DNA of 59,251 bases from Paraglaciecola chathamensis S18K6 (GCA_000314955.1 BAEM01000038.1:1-59251); one strand, 5' to 3'; shown: positions 9,740 through 19,495, numbered from the stretch's first letter. Notes: generated by a model not told the origin, from the sequence alone. Made by a program: numbers and translations.

Positions 9740-10732
9740 CTAAAAAATCTCACGGTAAGCAAAAAGTCCTTGGCTGCCACCTGTATGAAGAAATAACGAC
9801 TGGCTACTAGAAGCAATCTCCCCCTTAGTGCACAAATCGATGAAACCAGCCATCGCCTTTCCTGTGTATACCGGATCTAACAACAAGCCTTCTAGTTGAG
9901 CGCAGCGCTTTACCGCCGTTTCCATAGATTGCGTGACTATCCCGTATCCGTCACCGACGTAATCCCCGTTGGTGAGCACTTTGCCTGTCGCTCGGCCAGG
10001 GTCAATATCTAAGTAAGTTAAGGTGTGTTCAAGAAGGTCCTGTACCAAGGGAGTTTGCATTTCAGCGCTACGACTAACTGAAATACCGAATACTGGAATG
10101 TCTGAATTTTCAGCAATTAACCCAGCGAGCAACCCCGCTTGCGTACCAGCACTGCCAGTAGCCAGAATAATTTGGTCAATATGTAGATTAGTATCAGCCA
10201 ACTGCTGCAAAATTTCTTTGGCGCAACGTACATAACCGAAGCTACCAATCACATTTGAGCCCCCCATAGGAATAAGGTACGGCTTACGACCCGCTTGGGT
10301 TAACGTATCAAGCAACCCGATAACGTAGCTTTCGCTGTCATCACCTAGGTTCAATGTGTGAATATTTGCCCCTAAAATACGATTTAACAATATATTACCG
10401 TTTTGGTAATAGTCTGCTTTGGGAGTACCTTCTACGTCGTCAAGCACAAGCTCACACTTTAAGCCGAATTTAGCGGCGGCTGCTGCTGTCTGCCGAGCAT
10501 GGTTAGACTGTAACCCGCCCACTGTAACAAGCGTATCAGCCCCCTTTAATTGTGCGTCGGCGATTAAATATTCTAGTTTACGGGTTTTATTGCCACCGCC
10601 CGCCAGTCCTGTGCAATCATCACGTTTTATAAACACCTTGTGGCCAAGTTCCTCGGTTAACCTAGCTAAGCTCTCAATCGGTGTTGGGCTGTGGGTAATA
10701 TCAACTCTAGGTATGGATTCAAATGTAGTCAT
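9740..10732 (-). CDS. dcyD: D-cysteine desulfhydrase-family PLP enzyme
   Basis: The 330-residue fold-type II PLP enzyme belongs to the ACC deaminase/D-cysteine desulfhydrase family. The PLP lysine sits in G-G-G-N-K-T-R-K near residue 50, Q-S-N-H follows, and a phosphate loop G-S-A-G-T is visible. The C-terminal D-P-V-Y-T-G-K-A-M-A-G segment matches DcyD. The segment around the PLP lysine is also very like L-cysteate sulfo-lyase (CuyA), so the substrate could be D-cysteine or cysteate. No sulfonate genes are nearby to decide. It is probably a single-gene unit. Confidence 0.8.
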   Translation of the reverse strand: MTTFESIPRVDITHSPTPIESLARLTEELGHKVFIKRDDCTGLAGGGNKTRKLEYLIADAQLKGADTLVTVGGLQSNHARQTAAAAAKFGLKCELVLDDVEGTPKADYYQNGNILLNRILGANIHTLNLGDDSESYVIGLLDTLTQAGRKPYLIPMGGSNVIGSFGYVRCAKEILQQLADTNLHIDQIILATGSAGTQAGLLAGLIAENSDIPVFGISVSRSAEMQTPLVQDLLEHTLTYLDIDPGRATGKVLTNGDYVGDGYGIVTQSMETAVKRCAQLEGLLLDPVYTGKAMAGFIDLCTKGEIASSSQSLFLHTGGSQGLFAYREIF

Positions 10733-10805
10733 GATACCTCTTTAACTGTGAACTCAGCTGACTTCACCTGAGCGAATTTCAGATATGAGTCTTGGTTCGC
10801 GCAGA

Positions 10806-11822
10806 TCAACTAATCTCTTGAACGGAATGTCTTTGTACTAAAACCGGCACATATTTATGTTTATCAGCTACAGACTCTATCTCACCCAAGTCACTATTTT
10901 TGCTCAAGCTTAGCGCCAATTTGGTCGCCTTCATCGCCATTTCTTCTATCGGGTTATGAATGGTAGTCAGTTTAGGTTTAATGCACTGAGCTAAAATTAA
11001 ATCATTGAAGCCAACAACGGAGACGTCTTTCGGCACACTTAGGCCGTGAGCCTTCAACATGGAGGTTGCCCCTATGGCAATAGCATCGTTGTAAGCCAAA
11101 ATAGCGCTAAACTCGACACCTCTGGCAAGTAAATTTTGTACAGCAACCTCCCCGCCCTCATAGGTCGCCGCACCTTGTTCCAACATTTCAACTTCAAATT
11201 GCACTGGGTATTTATTGAGTTGAGCTTTTATGCCTTCGAGGCGATAGCGAGTGTTATTCAAGATCCCATCAACCCCAATAACAGCGATTTTCTGGTGGCC
11301 TTTTTCCACAATATGGTCGGCCATTAATGCTCCACCTAATTTGTCATCCAACCAAATACAGCGGTCCTCAATCTCTTTAATATAGCGATTAAGCAGCACC
11401 AACCCTGGCACCTTACGGGCAAAATCAATCAAGGTTTTATCGTCTATCATGGCGCTGTGTACCACTAATGCTTGATAGCGGTGTTCAAGTAACACTTCGA
11501 TAGCATCAAGCTCGCTCGCTCTGTCAAAGGCTCCAGAGTTTAGAAAAATCTGTAGATTCTGCTCTGCTGCTACCTTTTCAATACCGTGAGCCATTTTGGC
11601 AAACAAGGGGTCAGTTAAATCTGCCAGCACGATCCCGATTGATGCATTATTTTGCATATTGATCGCTTGGGCATTCGCGTTGGGTTGATACTCCATTTCA
11701 CGAATAATACGCTTAATTTTTTCACGGGTTTTAGCACCAACTTTAGGCCCGTTGTTAATGACCCGCGAAACGCTCGCAGGTGATACTCCAGCCGCTTTGG
11801 CAATATCTTTAATGGTAGGCAT
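10806..11822 (-). CDS. LacI-family transcriptional regulator (GalR/GalS-like)
   Basis: The 338-residue protein has an N-terminal LacI helix-turn-helix (T-I-K-D-I-A-K-A-A-G-V-S, residues 3-14), the hinge helix and a periplasmic-binding-protein-like sensor domain. Segments around 115-140 and the C-terminus resemble E. coli GalS/GalR. It follows the MFS transporter gene after 14 bp on the same strand and is a paralogue of the regulator at 13281-14288. It probably senses a hexose or galactoside and represses the sugar genes here. Its ligand cannot be read from sequence. Confidence 0.85.
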   Translation of the reverse strand: MPTIKDIAKAAGVSPASVSRVINNGPKVGAKTREKIKRIIREMEYQPNANAQAINMQNNASIGIVLADLTDPLFAKMAHGIEKVAAEQNLQIFLNSGAFDRASELDAIEVLLEHRYQALVVHSAMIDDKTLIDFARKVPGLVLLNRYIKEIEDRCIWLDDKLGGALMADHIVEKGHQKIAVIGVDGILNNTRYRLEGIKAQLNKYPVQFEVEMLEQGAATYEGGEVAVQNLLARGVEFSAILAYNDAIAIGATSMLKAHGLSVPKDVSVVGFNDLILAQCIKPKLTTIHNPIEEMAMKATKLALSLSKNSDLGEIESVADKHKYVPVLVQRHSVQEIS

Positions 11823-11836
11823 TACATATGCTCATC

Positions 11837-13264
11837 TTAAGTCTGTACTAGGGCATTTTCATTCAATGCCATTTGTTGGTCGGATAAGGGATACATTTTC
11901 ACCAAAAATAAAGAAACAAAACACAAAATCAACGGGCCTCCTGCCAAGCATACTCGCATCCAAAATATACTGCTTGCGCTTTGCTCACTACCGGCATTCG
12001 CATCAAAGCCCACTATATTCAGTAACATCCCCGCCCCTATCATGGTACTCACTAGTGCAAAGTTGATCACTTTGTTTTGAATTGAAACAAAATAACCTAC
12101 TTTATTGTGCCCTGATAACCTGCGTTCGTATGCGCATAAATCAGCCAACATACTTGGAATAACCACGGATATAGCAACCCACGACGGAGCGCCTAATAGC
12201 GCATCGATCACTACCATCCACTCGAAGCCTGGCTGATAAATAAACCATTTGAGTAAAGCGCCCAGCGCTGTCAGCCAATATATAATAGATAACGTTTTTA
12301 ATTTACCTAGTTTCAATGTCAGGTGTGAAAAAATAGGGATCATGATCAGCGTAAACAATGCGAAGGCGGACGACAAAATCCCTTTCCAGTAGGCCCCTGT
12401 AGCTATGTCGCCGTGTTTAACAAAATACACCAGAAGATAATAATCGAAACTCGTGAAGATACTGATGGCCCCAAATTTAATCAGCGTTAGCCCAAGTAAC
12501 AGATACAAAGCCAGCTTAATTTTAGGGTCTCGCACTAAAGCTACATCATGTGGCGTTTGGCCCCGATTGCGCAAAACAATAGGGTTAACGTTGACAGGCT
12601 TTTGCCTAGAATCGGTACGTGATTCAGTATTTCTTTGCACGGTGGCACTACACCAGGCAGTGACGATTGAGAATAAACCAATCAAGACAATGCCAACTAT
12701 CCAGCCAACGTATTGAATACCAATATAGACGCCGCCCCATAGTGATAATTGCGCCAAAGGAAACAACCAGAAATAGGCAAAGGTCCCCAAGCGTTCAAAA
12801 AAAGAGCCAAATGCCATCACGTTAACCCGTTGAGTTTCGTTTCGACTCAGGTCAAATGCCAAGGACTTAACGTTGATAGTCAGAAACGTTAGGGCAACAG
12901 AAAACAAAAAATTGAAGGTCAATACATAGGCTAAAATTGCAATTTGGCTGGCGTCACTAGGTACCTGCCAAATTGCGCTAAACAGCACACCTGAAGAGAT
13001 GCCGGATACCAGTAGCAAAAATCGGCGATTGCCGTGCTTAGTGTTTAATCTATCTGAAACACGCCCCACAACTTGGCTGATAAAGGCCGCACACATGATT
13101 GGAGCAGCAATCACTAAACTCAGCCAAAAAGGGTCTAGGCCAAGTGTCATTTGAAAGTAAGGTACAGCCATAGCGCTTAAGCTGTTATTGGCAAAAAACA
13201 GAGCAAGAAACCCAAAACCGAGCGCGACTTTGTGCTGACGTGATATATCAGGTAAAGGCAGCAT
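11837..13264 (-). CDS. MFS sugar:cation symporter, GPH-like
   Basis: The 475-residue protein has about twelve hydrophobic segments and the G-R-V-S-D-R loop between helices 2 and 3 typical of the MFS_2/glycoside-pentoside-hexuronide symporters. A long polar central loop lies around residues 215-245. It sits between two GalR-like regulators, 16 bp downstream of one and 14 bp upstream of the other. It therefore probably imports a galactoside or related oligosaccharide across the inner membrane. The exact substrate is unknown. Confidence 0.78.
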   Translation of the reverse strand: MLPLPDISRQHKVALGFGFLALFFANNSLSAMAVPYFQMTLGLDPFWLSLVIAAPIMCAAFISQVVGRVSDRLNTKHGNRRFLLLVSGISSGVLFSAIWQVPSDASQIAILAYVLTFNFLFSVALTFLTINVKSLAFDLSRNETQRVNVMAFGSFFERLGTFAYFWLFPLAQLSLWGGVYIGIQYVGWIVGIVLIGLFSIVTAWCSATVQRNTESRTDSRQKPVNVNPIVLRNRGQTPHDVALVRDPKIKLALYLLLGLTLIKFGAISIFTSFDYYLLVYFVKHGDIATGAYWKGILSSAFALFTLIMIPIFSHLTLKLGKLKTLSIIYWLTALGALLKWFIYQPGFEWMVVIDALLGAPSWVAISVVIPSMLADLCAYERRLSGHNKVGYFVSIQNKVINFALVSTMIGAGMLLNIVGFDANAGSEQSASSIFWMRVCLAGGPLILCFVSLFLVKMYPLSDQQMALNENALVQT

Positions 13265-13280
13265 TCAATTTGCCAATAAC

Positions 13281-14288
13281 TTAATATTTTGTCGCTGACT
13301 CACGCTTCACCAGAAAGGGCTTATATTGATAATCTTTAACAACTTGCTTGACGGGTTGGTCTTTACTAATAAAGCTCAGAGCCAACTCTGTTGCTTTGCG
13401 CGCCATAATATCGATTGGGTATTTAACGGTTGTTAATTTGGGCATGCAATACTTTGCTAGCAACACATCGTCAAACCCCACCACTGACACGTCATCTGGG
13501 ATTTTTTTACCCAAATCCGTTAAGGCGGATATAACCCCGGTTGCCATCGCGTCGTTGTAGCACAATACAGCGCTGAATTGGCAACCTCTGAGTACAAGGC
13601 TTTCCACCGCTGCGCGCCCGCCGTCATAATCTGGGGTGCCATGGGCAATATATTCGTCAAGCAAAGGAATTTGATAATCATTTAACGACTCGCGTATGCC
13701 ATTGAGTCTATGCGTGGCATCGTAAATACGATCTTTAGTAGAAATAACAGCAATTTGGGTATGTCCGAGCGACGCTATATGATCCGCCATCACCTTACCG
13801 CCGCCCACATTATCGAACCAAACACAGCGCTCGCTGATTTGAGGAATGAACTTGTTGATCAGCACAAATCCTGGAATTCGCTGCGCCAAGTCAATGAGTA
13901 CGTCATCGGGTAAGGCCTTGCTGTTAACCACCATCGCTTCGCAGCGCTGTGCTTGCAGGCTTTTTATCGCGGTTAATTCTTTTTGCGCATCCAATGACCC
14001 TGTACTGACCAAAACTTTAAACTTACGTTTCTTGGCGACATTTTCAATACTGCTCGCCATTTGCGCAAAGAAAGGATCTGCAAGCTGGGAAATTACCACG
14101 CCTATCGTGTGTGTGCTTTTACTGACCAAAGCGCGCGCGTGAGCATTTGGCCTGAAATCGAGCTCTGCGATCGCTTTTTCTATTCGCGCTTTTGTTTTAG
14201 GGCTGACGACCACAGTCGAACTAAGCACCCGAGAAACAGTGGCCGGAGATACACCGGCTAATTTTGCTACATCTTTAATGGTTGCCAT
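13281..14288 (-). CDS. LacI-family transcriptional regulator (GalR/GalS-like)
   Basis: The 335-residue protein has the helix-turn-helix T-I-K-D-V-A-K-L-A-G-V-S at 3-14 and a sugar-binding domain. The stretch V-V-N-S-K-A-L-P-D-D and I-P-G-F-V-L-I-N-K closely parallels E. coli GalS. The gene is only 6 bp from the end of the galM-like gene. It is the best local candidate to bind the 20-nt motif before galM and the symporter. Regulation of both by this protein is inference. Confidence 0.87.
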   Translation of the reverse strand: MATIKDVAKLAGVSPATVSRVLSSTVVVSPKTKARIEKAIAELDFRPNAHARALVSKSTHTIGVVISQLADPFFAQMASSIENVAKKRKFKVLVSTGSLDAQKELTAIKSLQAQRCEAMVVNSKALPDDVLIDLAQRIPGFVLINKFIPQISERCVWFDNVGGGKVMADHIASLGHTQIAVISTKDRIYDATHRLNGIRESLNDYQIPLLDEYIAHGTPDYDGGRAAVESLVLRGCQFSAVLCYNDAMATGVISALTDLGKKIPDDVSVVGFDDVLLAKYCMPKLTTVKYPIDIMARKATELALSFISKDQPVKQVVKDYQYKPFLVKRESATKY

Positions 14289-14294
14289 TGCGTT

Positions 14295-15566
14295 TTAATG
14301 TTTGCTCCCAAAACGATAAACAGTAGATTCACTATAGGCTTGCCCCGGTCGCAAAAGCGTATTAGGAAACCCTGGTTGATTAACCGAATCAGCAAAGTGC
14401 TGCGTTTCTAGCGCAACACCACTGCGAAATGTTATCAACTTACCTTGCTTGCCTTTTGCGCTGCCGTTCATGAAATTGCCCGTGTACACATGCACGCCAG
14501 GTTGCGTGGTCAAGATATCCAACACTCGGCCGCTGTTAGGCTCGCTAAGCTGAACTTGATAACGCAACTTACCATCATACTGGTCAAACACCCAAGTATG
14601 ATCAAAACCGCCGTGAGCTTTATCCATCCCCTGAGCCAGCTTCAATTGCTCATGCATACTGGCCAAAGGGCGATGCAATGCTACCGGTGACGTTAAATCA
14701 AACGGTGTGCCAGTGACATCAATCAATTTACCTGTGGGCAATAGCCCCTTTTTTACCTGCACGATTTTATGCGCGTTAACCTGTAATTTATGCTGCTCGA
14801 TATTACGCTTCTGGTAACCGGTTAAATTAAAATAAATATGAGAAATAAGGTTGATTGGCGTTGTTTTATCACTTGAAGCGCTAAAGTGAACGGTAAATTC
14901 ATTGTCTCTATTCAAGCTATAACGCACGCTCACTTGCGCGTTACCTGGATAGCCTTCTTCACCGTCAGGGGATATGTAATGCATCTCTACCCCATTTGCG
15001 ATTAGCTTGGCTTGCCACAGCCTTTTATTAAAGCCGACCTCCCCACCATGGGCGTGGTTGCCTTTATTCCCCCCCGCCTGCTTAACACTTAACTGTACGG
15101 CTTTTCCATCAACTTGGAAACGCCCACCTGCAATACGATTCGCGAAGCGCCCGACCGTCGCGCCGTTATAACAACAGTCATTGATATATTCTTCAGCACT
15201 GTCGTAGCCTAGCACCACGTCTTCTATCAGGCCGTTCTTATCCGGCACTAAAATCGAGGTAACATAGGCGCCCCAATTGGTCACACTAACCTGCATGCCA
15301 TTGTCATTAGATAAAGTGAATCGTTTGATATCTTGTCCTTGATAATGCCCCCATACTTCTTCGCGAACGCTAACCAAGGGCTCATTACCTTGCGCTTTGA
15401 GTAATGTTTGCGCATTTAATGTCGCAGGCTGAACAACCCACCCACATATACAGCACACTGTATAAAGGTATCGAGGCGACCAAAACCATTGCTGTAGCCG
15501 TTTTATTAGCATCAAGGGGGCACTACACATACGAAAAGAAATGAAAAAGCTGGCTTTTATCATCAA
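14295..15566 (-). CDS. galM: Exported aldose 1-epimerase (mutarotase)
   Basis: The enzyme interconverts alpha and beta anomers of galactose or glucose. The GalM fold is recognised from N-W-G-A-Y-V-T-S-I, N-R-I-A-G-G-R-F, N-H-A-H-G-G and F-D-H-T-W segments. The 423 residues exceed the usual ~345 because of an N-terminal hydrophobic leader ending near N-A-Q (~residue 53), which suggests export to the periplasm. A later start at 15512 would give a more normal signal peptide; no strong ribosome site separates the two. It heads a short unit with the regulator at 13281-14288, and a GalR-like operator lies at 15632-15651. Confidence 0.87.
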   Translation of the reverse strand: MMIKASFFISFRMCSAPLMLIKRLQQWFWSPRYLYTVCCICGWVVQPATLNAQTLLKAQGNEPLVSVREEVWGHYQGQDIKRFTLSNDNGMQVSVTNWGAYVTSILVPDKNGLIEDVVLGYDSAEEYINDCCYNGATVGRFANRIAGGRFQVDGKAVQLSVKQAGGNKGNHAHGGEVGFNKRLWQAKLIANGVEMHYISPDGEEGYPGNAQVSVRYSLNRDNEFTVHFSASSDKTTPINLISHIYFNLTGYQKRNIEQHKLQVNAHKIVQVKKGLLPTGKLIDVTGTPFDLTSPVALHRPLASMHEQLKLAQGMDKAHGGFDHTWVFDQYDGKLRYQVQLSEPNSGRVLDILTTQPGVHVYTGNFMNGSAKGKQGKLITFRSGVALETQHFADSVNQPGFPNTLLRPGQAYSESTVYRFGSKH

Positions 15567-15845
15567 AAATACGCTTCACGCTAAGATAGATTGAGTACAA
15601 ACATACGATAAAAAAAGCACAAACACCAGACAAAATGAAATCGGTTTACCTCATATATTTAGCATCCACACCCGTCGGCAAAATGTAATCCGAGTAAATG
15701 ACGCGCTATTAGGATCAGACGAGCCAAAAAACTCTCTTACGAGGTTAACGAGATAAGTGTTAAAAAGCAGAAAATAGAAAAGAAAAGTCGTTATAAAGAA
15801 ACGTAGAGCTGCAACTGCAGCCCTACTATAAGTACTTTTAGTGCG
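15567..15845. other. Gap between symporter end and galM start
   Basis: These 279 bp hold the probable GalR-like operator at 15632-15651 and a short hairpin GCTGCA-AC-TGCAGC at 15808-15821. The hairpin lies just past the symporter stop and may act as a weak terminator. No gene is visible. Confidence 0.45.
15632..15651. promoter_or_regulatory. GalR-like operator upstream of galM
   Basis: AAAATGAAATCGGTTTACCT lies 65 bp upstream of the epimerase start. It is identical in 19 of 20 bases to the site at 17579-17598 before the symporter. Its core agrees with about 9 of 12 fixed positions of the E. coli GalR/GalS consensus GTGNAANCGNTTNCAC. GalR-like regulators are encoded next to it. Confidence 0.65.
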
Positions 15846-17414
15846 TTACCACCAAGTGGCGTACAAGCCAATCAATATGAGCACGCACCCGATACCTGCG
15901 ATATTAAAGCTAGACGTGGTCGCAAAGCTCACATCGCTTATGTCGACACTGCTATCATCTTTAGGAGCTGTGCCCCTAGCAGAGACGAAATACGTTAATC
16001 CTAAGCACATTAAGAATACTATTCCGATTCGGTCCATAAAGGGTAACTCTGGAACGTAAACGGCAAACAGTACAGAAAACAACGCAGAGCCAATTGCTGC
16101 AGCTAACGCTCCTGATGAGGTGGTGCGCTTCCAAAACATACCCATTAAGAAAATCACAGTAATACCAGGAGAAAACAAGCCAGTAAATTCCTGAATGTAC
16201 TGAAACGCCTGCTCTGACTGGCCGATAAGAGGCTGTGCCACACACACTGCTACGATAAGAGATGTCACCGTCGACAAACGCCCTATATTTACATAATGAT
16301 TTTCGTCTTTGTCCGCACGCATAGGGCGGTAAATATCCATAGTAAAAATGGTAGAGATGCTGTTGGTCATCGACGCTAAAGATGAAACAATTGCCGCCAC
16401 AAGCGCAGCAAACACCAAGCCTTTTATCCCTACCGGCATCAAAGACATCATAGATGGATACGCTTGATCGGGCTTTTCAATGTCAGGAAACAATATAACC
16501 GCTGCAATGCCAGGAAGTACCACAATAATTGGCATCAGTAACTTTAAATAAGCAGCAAAGGCAATGCCTTTTTGCGCTTCTTGAATGTTTTTAGCCGCCA
16601 AAGCCCGCTGAATAATATATTGATTAAAGCCCCAGTAACCGACGTTCATTACCCATAAGCCGCCCACCAGTACAGATATTCCAGGCAGATTCATATACTC
16701 ACTGTTATCTGGGCTTAAAATCATATCAAAATGCCCCGGCACCTTTTCTGTCAACAGGGTAAAACCCTTGAGCACCCCTTCCCCGCCGGATATCTGCTGC
16801 AACGCTAAATAACTTAAAAAGAAGCCGCCGAAAACCAGCAGCACGACTTGAATAATGTCGGTATACGCCACCGCTTTTAGGCCTCCATAGGTTGAATAAG
16901 CCACAGAGAATATAGCCAGAAAAATCATGCCATACAGCCAGTCAATGCCTGCCACACTTTGTATTGCCAGACCACCTAGCCATAACACTGAGGTTAAATT
17001 TACAAATATAAATACCCCTAACCAAAACAGTGCCAAGGTGGTTTTAACTCGGCTGTCAAAACGCTGCTCTAGGTATTGAGGCATGGTGTAAATACCGTTT
17101 TTGAGAAAGATTGGCAGTAAGTATTTGCCCACAAGAATAAGCGTAATCGCCGCCATCCATTCGTACGATGCGATACCAAGGCCTAAAGCGAAACCTGAGC
17201 CTGACATACCAATAATTTGCTCTGCAGAAATATTCGCCGCAATGAGTGACGCACCAATCGCCCACCAAGGCAATGACTTACTCGCCAAAAAGTAATCTTG
17301 GGTGCTACGGTTATGGGATTTCTCTTCACGAGAGATCCATAGTGCGAGCGCAAGTAGGCCCACGGCATAGACGATAAACACCACCAAATCGATGGGGTCG
17401 AGTGAATAGCGCAT
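15846..17414 (-). CDS. Sodium/galactose-type symporter (SSS family, vSGLT-like)
   Basis: The 522-residue protein has about 14 hydrophobic helices and is strikingly close to Vibrio vSGLT. Conserved sugar-site segments include A-A-N-I-S-A-E-Q, S-Y-E-W-M, W-G-F-N-Q-Y-I-I-Q-R and F-Q-Y-I-Q-E. These carry the Asn, Gln, Glu, Tyr and Lys residues that contact galactose in vSGLT. It should bring galactose or glucose into the cell with Na+. It is a single-gene unit with a GalR-like operator 164 bp upstream (17579-17598). No galK/galT is in the window. Confidence 0.88.
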   Translation of the reverse strand: MRYSLDPIDLVVFIVYAVGLLALALWISREEKSHNRSTQDYFLASKSLPWWAIGASLIAANISAEQIIGMSGSGFALGLGIASYEWMAAITLILVGKYLLPIFLKNGIYTMPQYLEQRFDSRVKTTLALFWLGVFIFVNLTSVLWLGGLAIQSVAGIDWLYGMIFLAIFSVAYSTYGGLKAVAYTDIIQVVLLVFGGFFLSYLALQQISGGEGVLKGFTLLTEKVPGHFDMILSPDNSEYMNLPGISVLVGGLWVMNVGYWGFNQYIIQRALAAKNIQEAQKGIAFAAYLKLLMPIIVVLPGIAAVILFPDIEKPDQAYPSMMSLMPVGIKGLVFAALVAAIVSSLASMTNSISTIFTMDIYRPMRADKDENHYVNIGRLSTVTSLIVAVCVAQPLIGQSEQAFQYIQEFTGLFSPGITVIFLMGMFWKRTTSSGALAAAIGSALFSVLFAVYVPELPFMDRIGIVFLMCLGLTYFVSARGTAPKDDSSVDISDVSFATTSSFNIAGIGCVLILIGLYATWW

Positions 17415-17578
17415 TTATTATTATCCTTGTTTTTATTAGCCGAATTTGACTGTTTGCTTTTGCAAAGAACAAACCCAACAGACTTTTTCTTTTGGCTTAG
17501 CTTATTTTTCTCTTCAGCTTTGTTGCTCTAGTCAGCCATGATGAAAAACCATACAGCAACTATTAAGTAACGCCAATG

Positions 17579-17598
17579 AAAATGAAATCGGTTCACCT
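17579..17598. promoter_or_regulatory. GalR-like operator upstream of the sodium/sugar symporter
   Basis: AAAATGAAATCGGTTCACCT differs by one base from the galM-proximal site at 15632-15651. Outside the two sites the flanks are not similar, so the match reflects a conserved binding site rather than a duplicated promoter. Confidence 0.65.
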
Positions 17599-17778
17599 TG
17601 TATTGAAATATAACGTCTAACGCCTCCAACAACAAACTCTGCAACACTCATGGAGCAATTCAATAGACCTAGAGCAATGAATTTGCTAGTAACACGAGCT
17701 TAAGAGGGCTGTGCAAAACGCGCTTTTTGCTTTGCCTATCAACTTCATTTTTTACACTTGCTTTTAGCGCACCTATAA

Positions 17779-18000
17779 GACTAATCCGCATTAATAAGTG
17801 ACCGTCTCAGAATGCATCCAGCCGTTATTTTTTAAGGTGGTGCTATGAAGGGATGGCTATTCCCTGTCAAATCGAGCGGACCCTGTCAAATCGAGATAAC
17901 ACTGTCAAATCGAAAGGGCCCTGAGCAAAGCCGCTGGTGCAATCCTATCAGGCGAGTTTTACATTCTCGCCTAATGCTCATTTATTAAGGTGTAATGGTA
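17779..18000 (+). mobile_element. Diverged, internally rearranged MITE copy
   Basis: The left end (ctaatccgcattaataagtg) and the right end (to ...gtaatggta at 18000) match the terminal repeats of the full elements at 34139-34403 and 42837-43101. An internal block with GAGCAAAGCCGCTGG and AGGCGAGTTTTA also matches. The middle is replaced by three 19-nt units and a deletion, and many substitutions show this is an old copy. Confidence 0.75.
17862..17918 (+). repeat. 19-nt tandem triplicate inside the old MITE
   Basis: CCCTGTCAAATCGAG plus four bases is repeated at 17862, 17881 and, with changes, 17900. It lies at the position where intact copies carry CCCTTTCAAATAGTGAG, so it probably arose by local slippage within the element. 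Confidence 0.75.
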
Positions 18001-18031
18001 CAAAAAGAGCCGCAAAAAGCGGCTCATTTCA
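18001..18031 (-). terminator. Rho-independent terminator of the 3-keto-sugar operon
   Basis: On the minus strand GAGCCGC-TTTTT-GCGGCTC (18007-18025) is followed by TTTTTG. The 7-bp GC-rich stem and T run lie 26 bp past the DUF1080 stop codon. Confidence 0.85.
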
Positions 18032-18056
18032 CTGATAGTAACGAGATCAATATAGG

Positions 18057-18821
18057 TTAGAGTTCCCGCAGCCAAATATTTCGGAAGCTGACTAAATTAC
18101 CATGATCTTGCAACTGCAAAGGAGCACAACCGTGAGCCTCGTAGCTAGGTGCCCCTATCCACTCTGTTTTACCTTGAATTTCTGTATGATTTTGTACTAC
18201 CACGCCATTGTGCATTACCGTTATGTAGCCCGGCGTCTTAAGCTGTTCGCCATCGAAACGTGGAGCGCTATAGATAATGTCGTAATATTGCCACTCGCCT
18301 GCGGGGCGCATTGCATTTACAAGAGGGATTGTTTGCTTATATACACTGCCCGCTTGCCCATTTGAATAGGTAGGGTTTTCATAAGAATCAAGCACTTGCA
18401 CTTCATATCGTTGCTGAAAGAAGATACCGCTGTTATTACGTTGCTGACCGCGCATTCCTTCGACTTGAGTCGGTGTACGCCATTCCATATGCAGCTGTAC
18501 ATCGCAGAAGTTTTGCTTTGTTTTAATATCACCTGCCCCGGGTTTAACCGTCAGCACATCGCCACTGATAGTCCAAGGTGCTTCTCCTCCTTTAAGCCCT
18601 TCCCAGGCGCTTAAATCATCTCCGCTAAAAAGAATCACTGCATCTGAAGGCGCTTTGCCGATAGGCGTCGCTACGCTTTTCGGCACTGGCTCCCATACTT
18701 CGGTCTTTTGGGCCTGTGCTTCACGTTCAGCTTGGCTTTGTTCGGCACTTGCAGTATGGCTAAGCAGCGCACCACTAGCCAAGGCTAACGTTAGGCTAAA
18801 AATGTGTTTTGTTAACTTCAT
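18057..18821 (-). CDS. DUF1080 protein (3-keto-disaccharide hydrolase family), secreted
   Basis: The 254-residue protein has a signal peptide ending near A-S-A (residue ~26) and one concanavalin-like DUF1080 domain. Typical segments are [17 protein letters not shown] and the G-Q-A-G-S-V-Y-K loop. Family members act on 3-keto-glycosides. It is the last gene of an operon with a GMC dehydrogenase able to make such keto sugars. The periplasmic location matches the twin-arginine dehydrogenase subunit. The precise substrate is not readable. Confidence 0.85.
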   Translation of the reverse strand: MKLTKHIFSLTLALASGALLSHTASAEQSQAEREAQAQKTEVWEPVPKSVATPIGKAPSDAVILFSGDDLSAWEGLKGGEAPWTISGDVLTVKPGAGDIKTKQNFCDVQLHMEWRTPTQVEGMRGQQRNNSGIFFQQRYEVQVLDSYENPTYSNGQAGSVYKQTIPLVNAMRPAGEWQYYDIIYSAPRFDGEQLKTPGYITVMHNGVVVQNHTEIQGKTEWIGAPSYEAHGCAPLQLQDHGNLVSFRNIWLREL

Positions 18822-18902
18822 ATGTATTATCCGTTTTGAAAATTAAACATCGCAATTGTTGCTACAAGTCTCGTAATTACAAAATCACGCGCGACAACTA
18901 CG

Positions 18903-19493
18903 CTAGGTCGCCCAAGCACGATCCCCTTTTTTATACGGCATTTCACCATCATAACGACCGGGAATAGCCACATAGCGCAAGACTTTATTTGCTCCTTCTT
19001 TAGACGTGAAAAAAGTAAATAGAGTTAACTGTTTAATTAACGTGAATCCGTGTGGCATAGGTTTTTCCGCATCGTCATTTGCCAATTTAGCTTTGCGATT
19101 AAACACATCGGCTTCATCATTCAAGGTAGCTAGCAAGCGTGTACGCTCGTCAGTATTGAGTAAAAGAAAGTCTTTACCGTAAGTTGATTTTGCCAGTGCC
19201 TTTATTGAAGCAATGCCTTCTTTGAACGCCGCTTGCTGAGCTGGGGTATAACAATCTGTTACCATCACCGCCATCATATAGCCGACGTTGACATCTTTTG
19301 CACCTGGGGTATCAGTGCGAGGAATAATCACTTCGCCCACCTCATTAAAAAACGCCACATCATCTTTTGAGAATGCCGTTTGATTAATGGTCTTCATCGG
19401 CAGCGTGACATACGCCATCGCATTCGCACTGACAAACGCCGTGCCTGTGGCAGCGGCAATCATTTTAAGTAATTCGCGTCTGTTCATACTCAT
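18903..19493 (-). CDS. Gluconate 2-dehydrogenase subunit 3-family protein (GMC small subunit)
   Basis: The 196-residue protein has a twin-arginine-type leader (M-N-R-R-E-L-L-K) followed by a hydrophobic segment. The body includes F-F-N-E-V-G-E-V-I-I-P-R-T-D-T-P-G-A, typical of the gluconate 2-dehydrogenase subunit 3 family. In LacABC-like sugar 3-dehydrogenases this small subunit carries the export signal for its GMC partner. The partner gene lies immediately upstream (2-bp gap). A cytochrome subunit is not seen here. Confidence 0.87.
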   Translation of the reverse strand: MSMNRRELLKMIAAATGTAFVSANAMAYVTLPMKTINQTAFSKDDVAFFNEVGEVIIPRTDTPGAKDVNVGYMMAVMVTDCYTPAQQAAFKEGIASIKALAKSTYGKDFLLLNTDERTRLLATLNDEADVFNRKAKLANDDAEKPMPHGFTLIKQLTLFTFFTSKEGANKVLRYVAIPGRYDGEMPYKKGDRAWAT

Positions 19494-19495
19494 GA

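Larger units (their letters stand above)
17415..18056. other. Long intergenic region with GalR-like site and a decayed MITE
   Basis: These 642 bp contain the symporter promoter and its GalR-like operator (17579-17598), a diverged MITE copy (about 17779-18000) with a 19-nt triplicate, and the terminator of the 18-26 kb operon (18007-18030). No coding sequence is supported. Confidence 0.6.
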
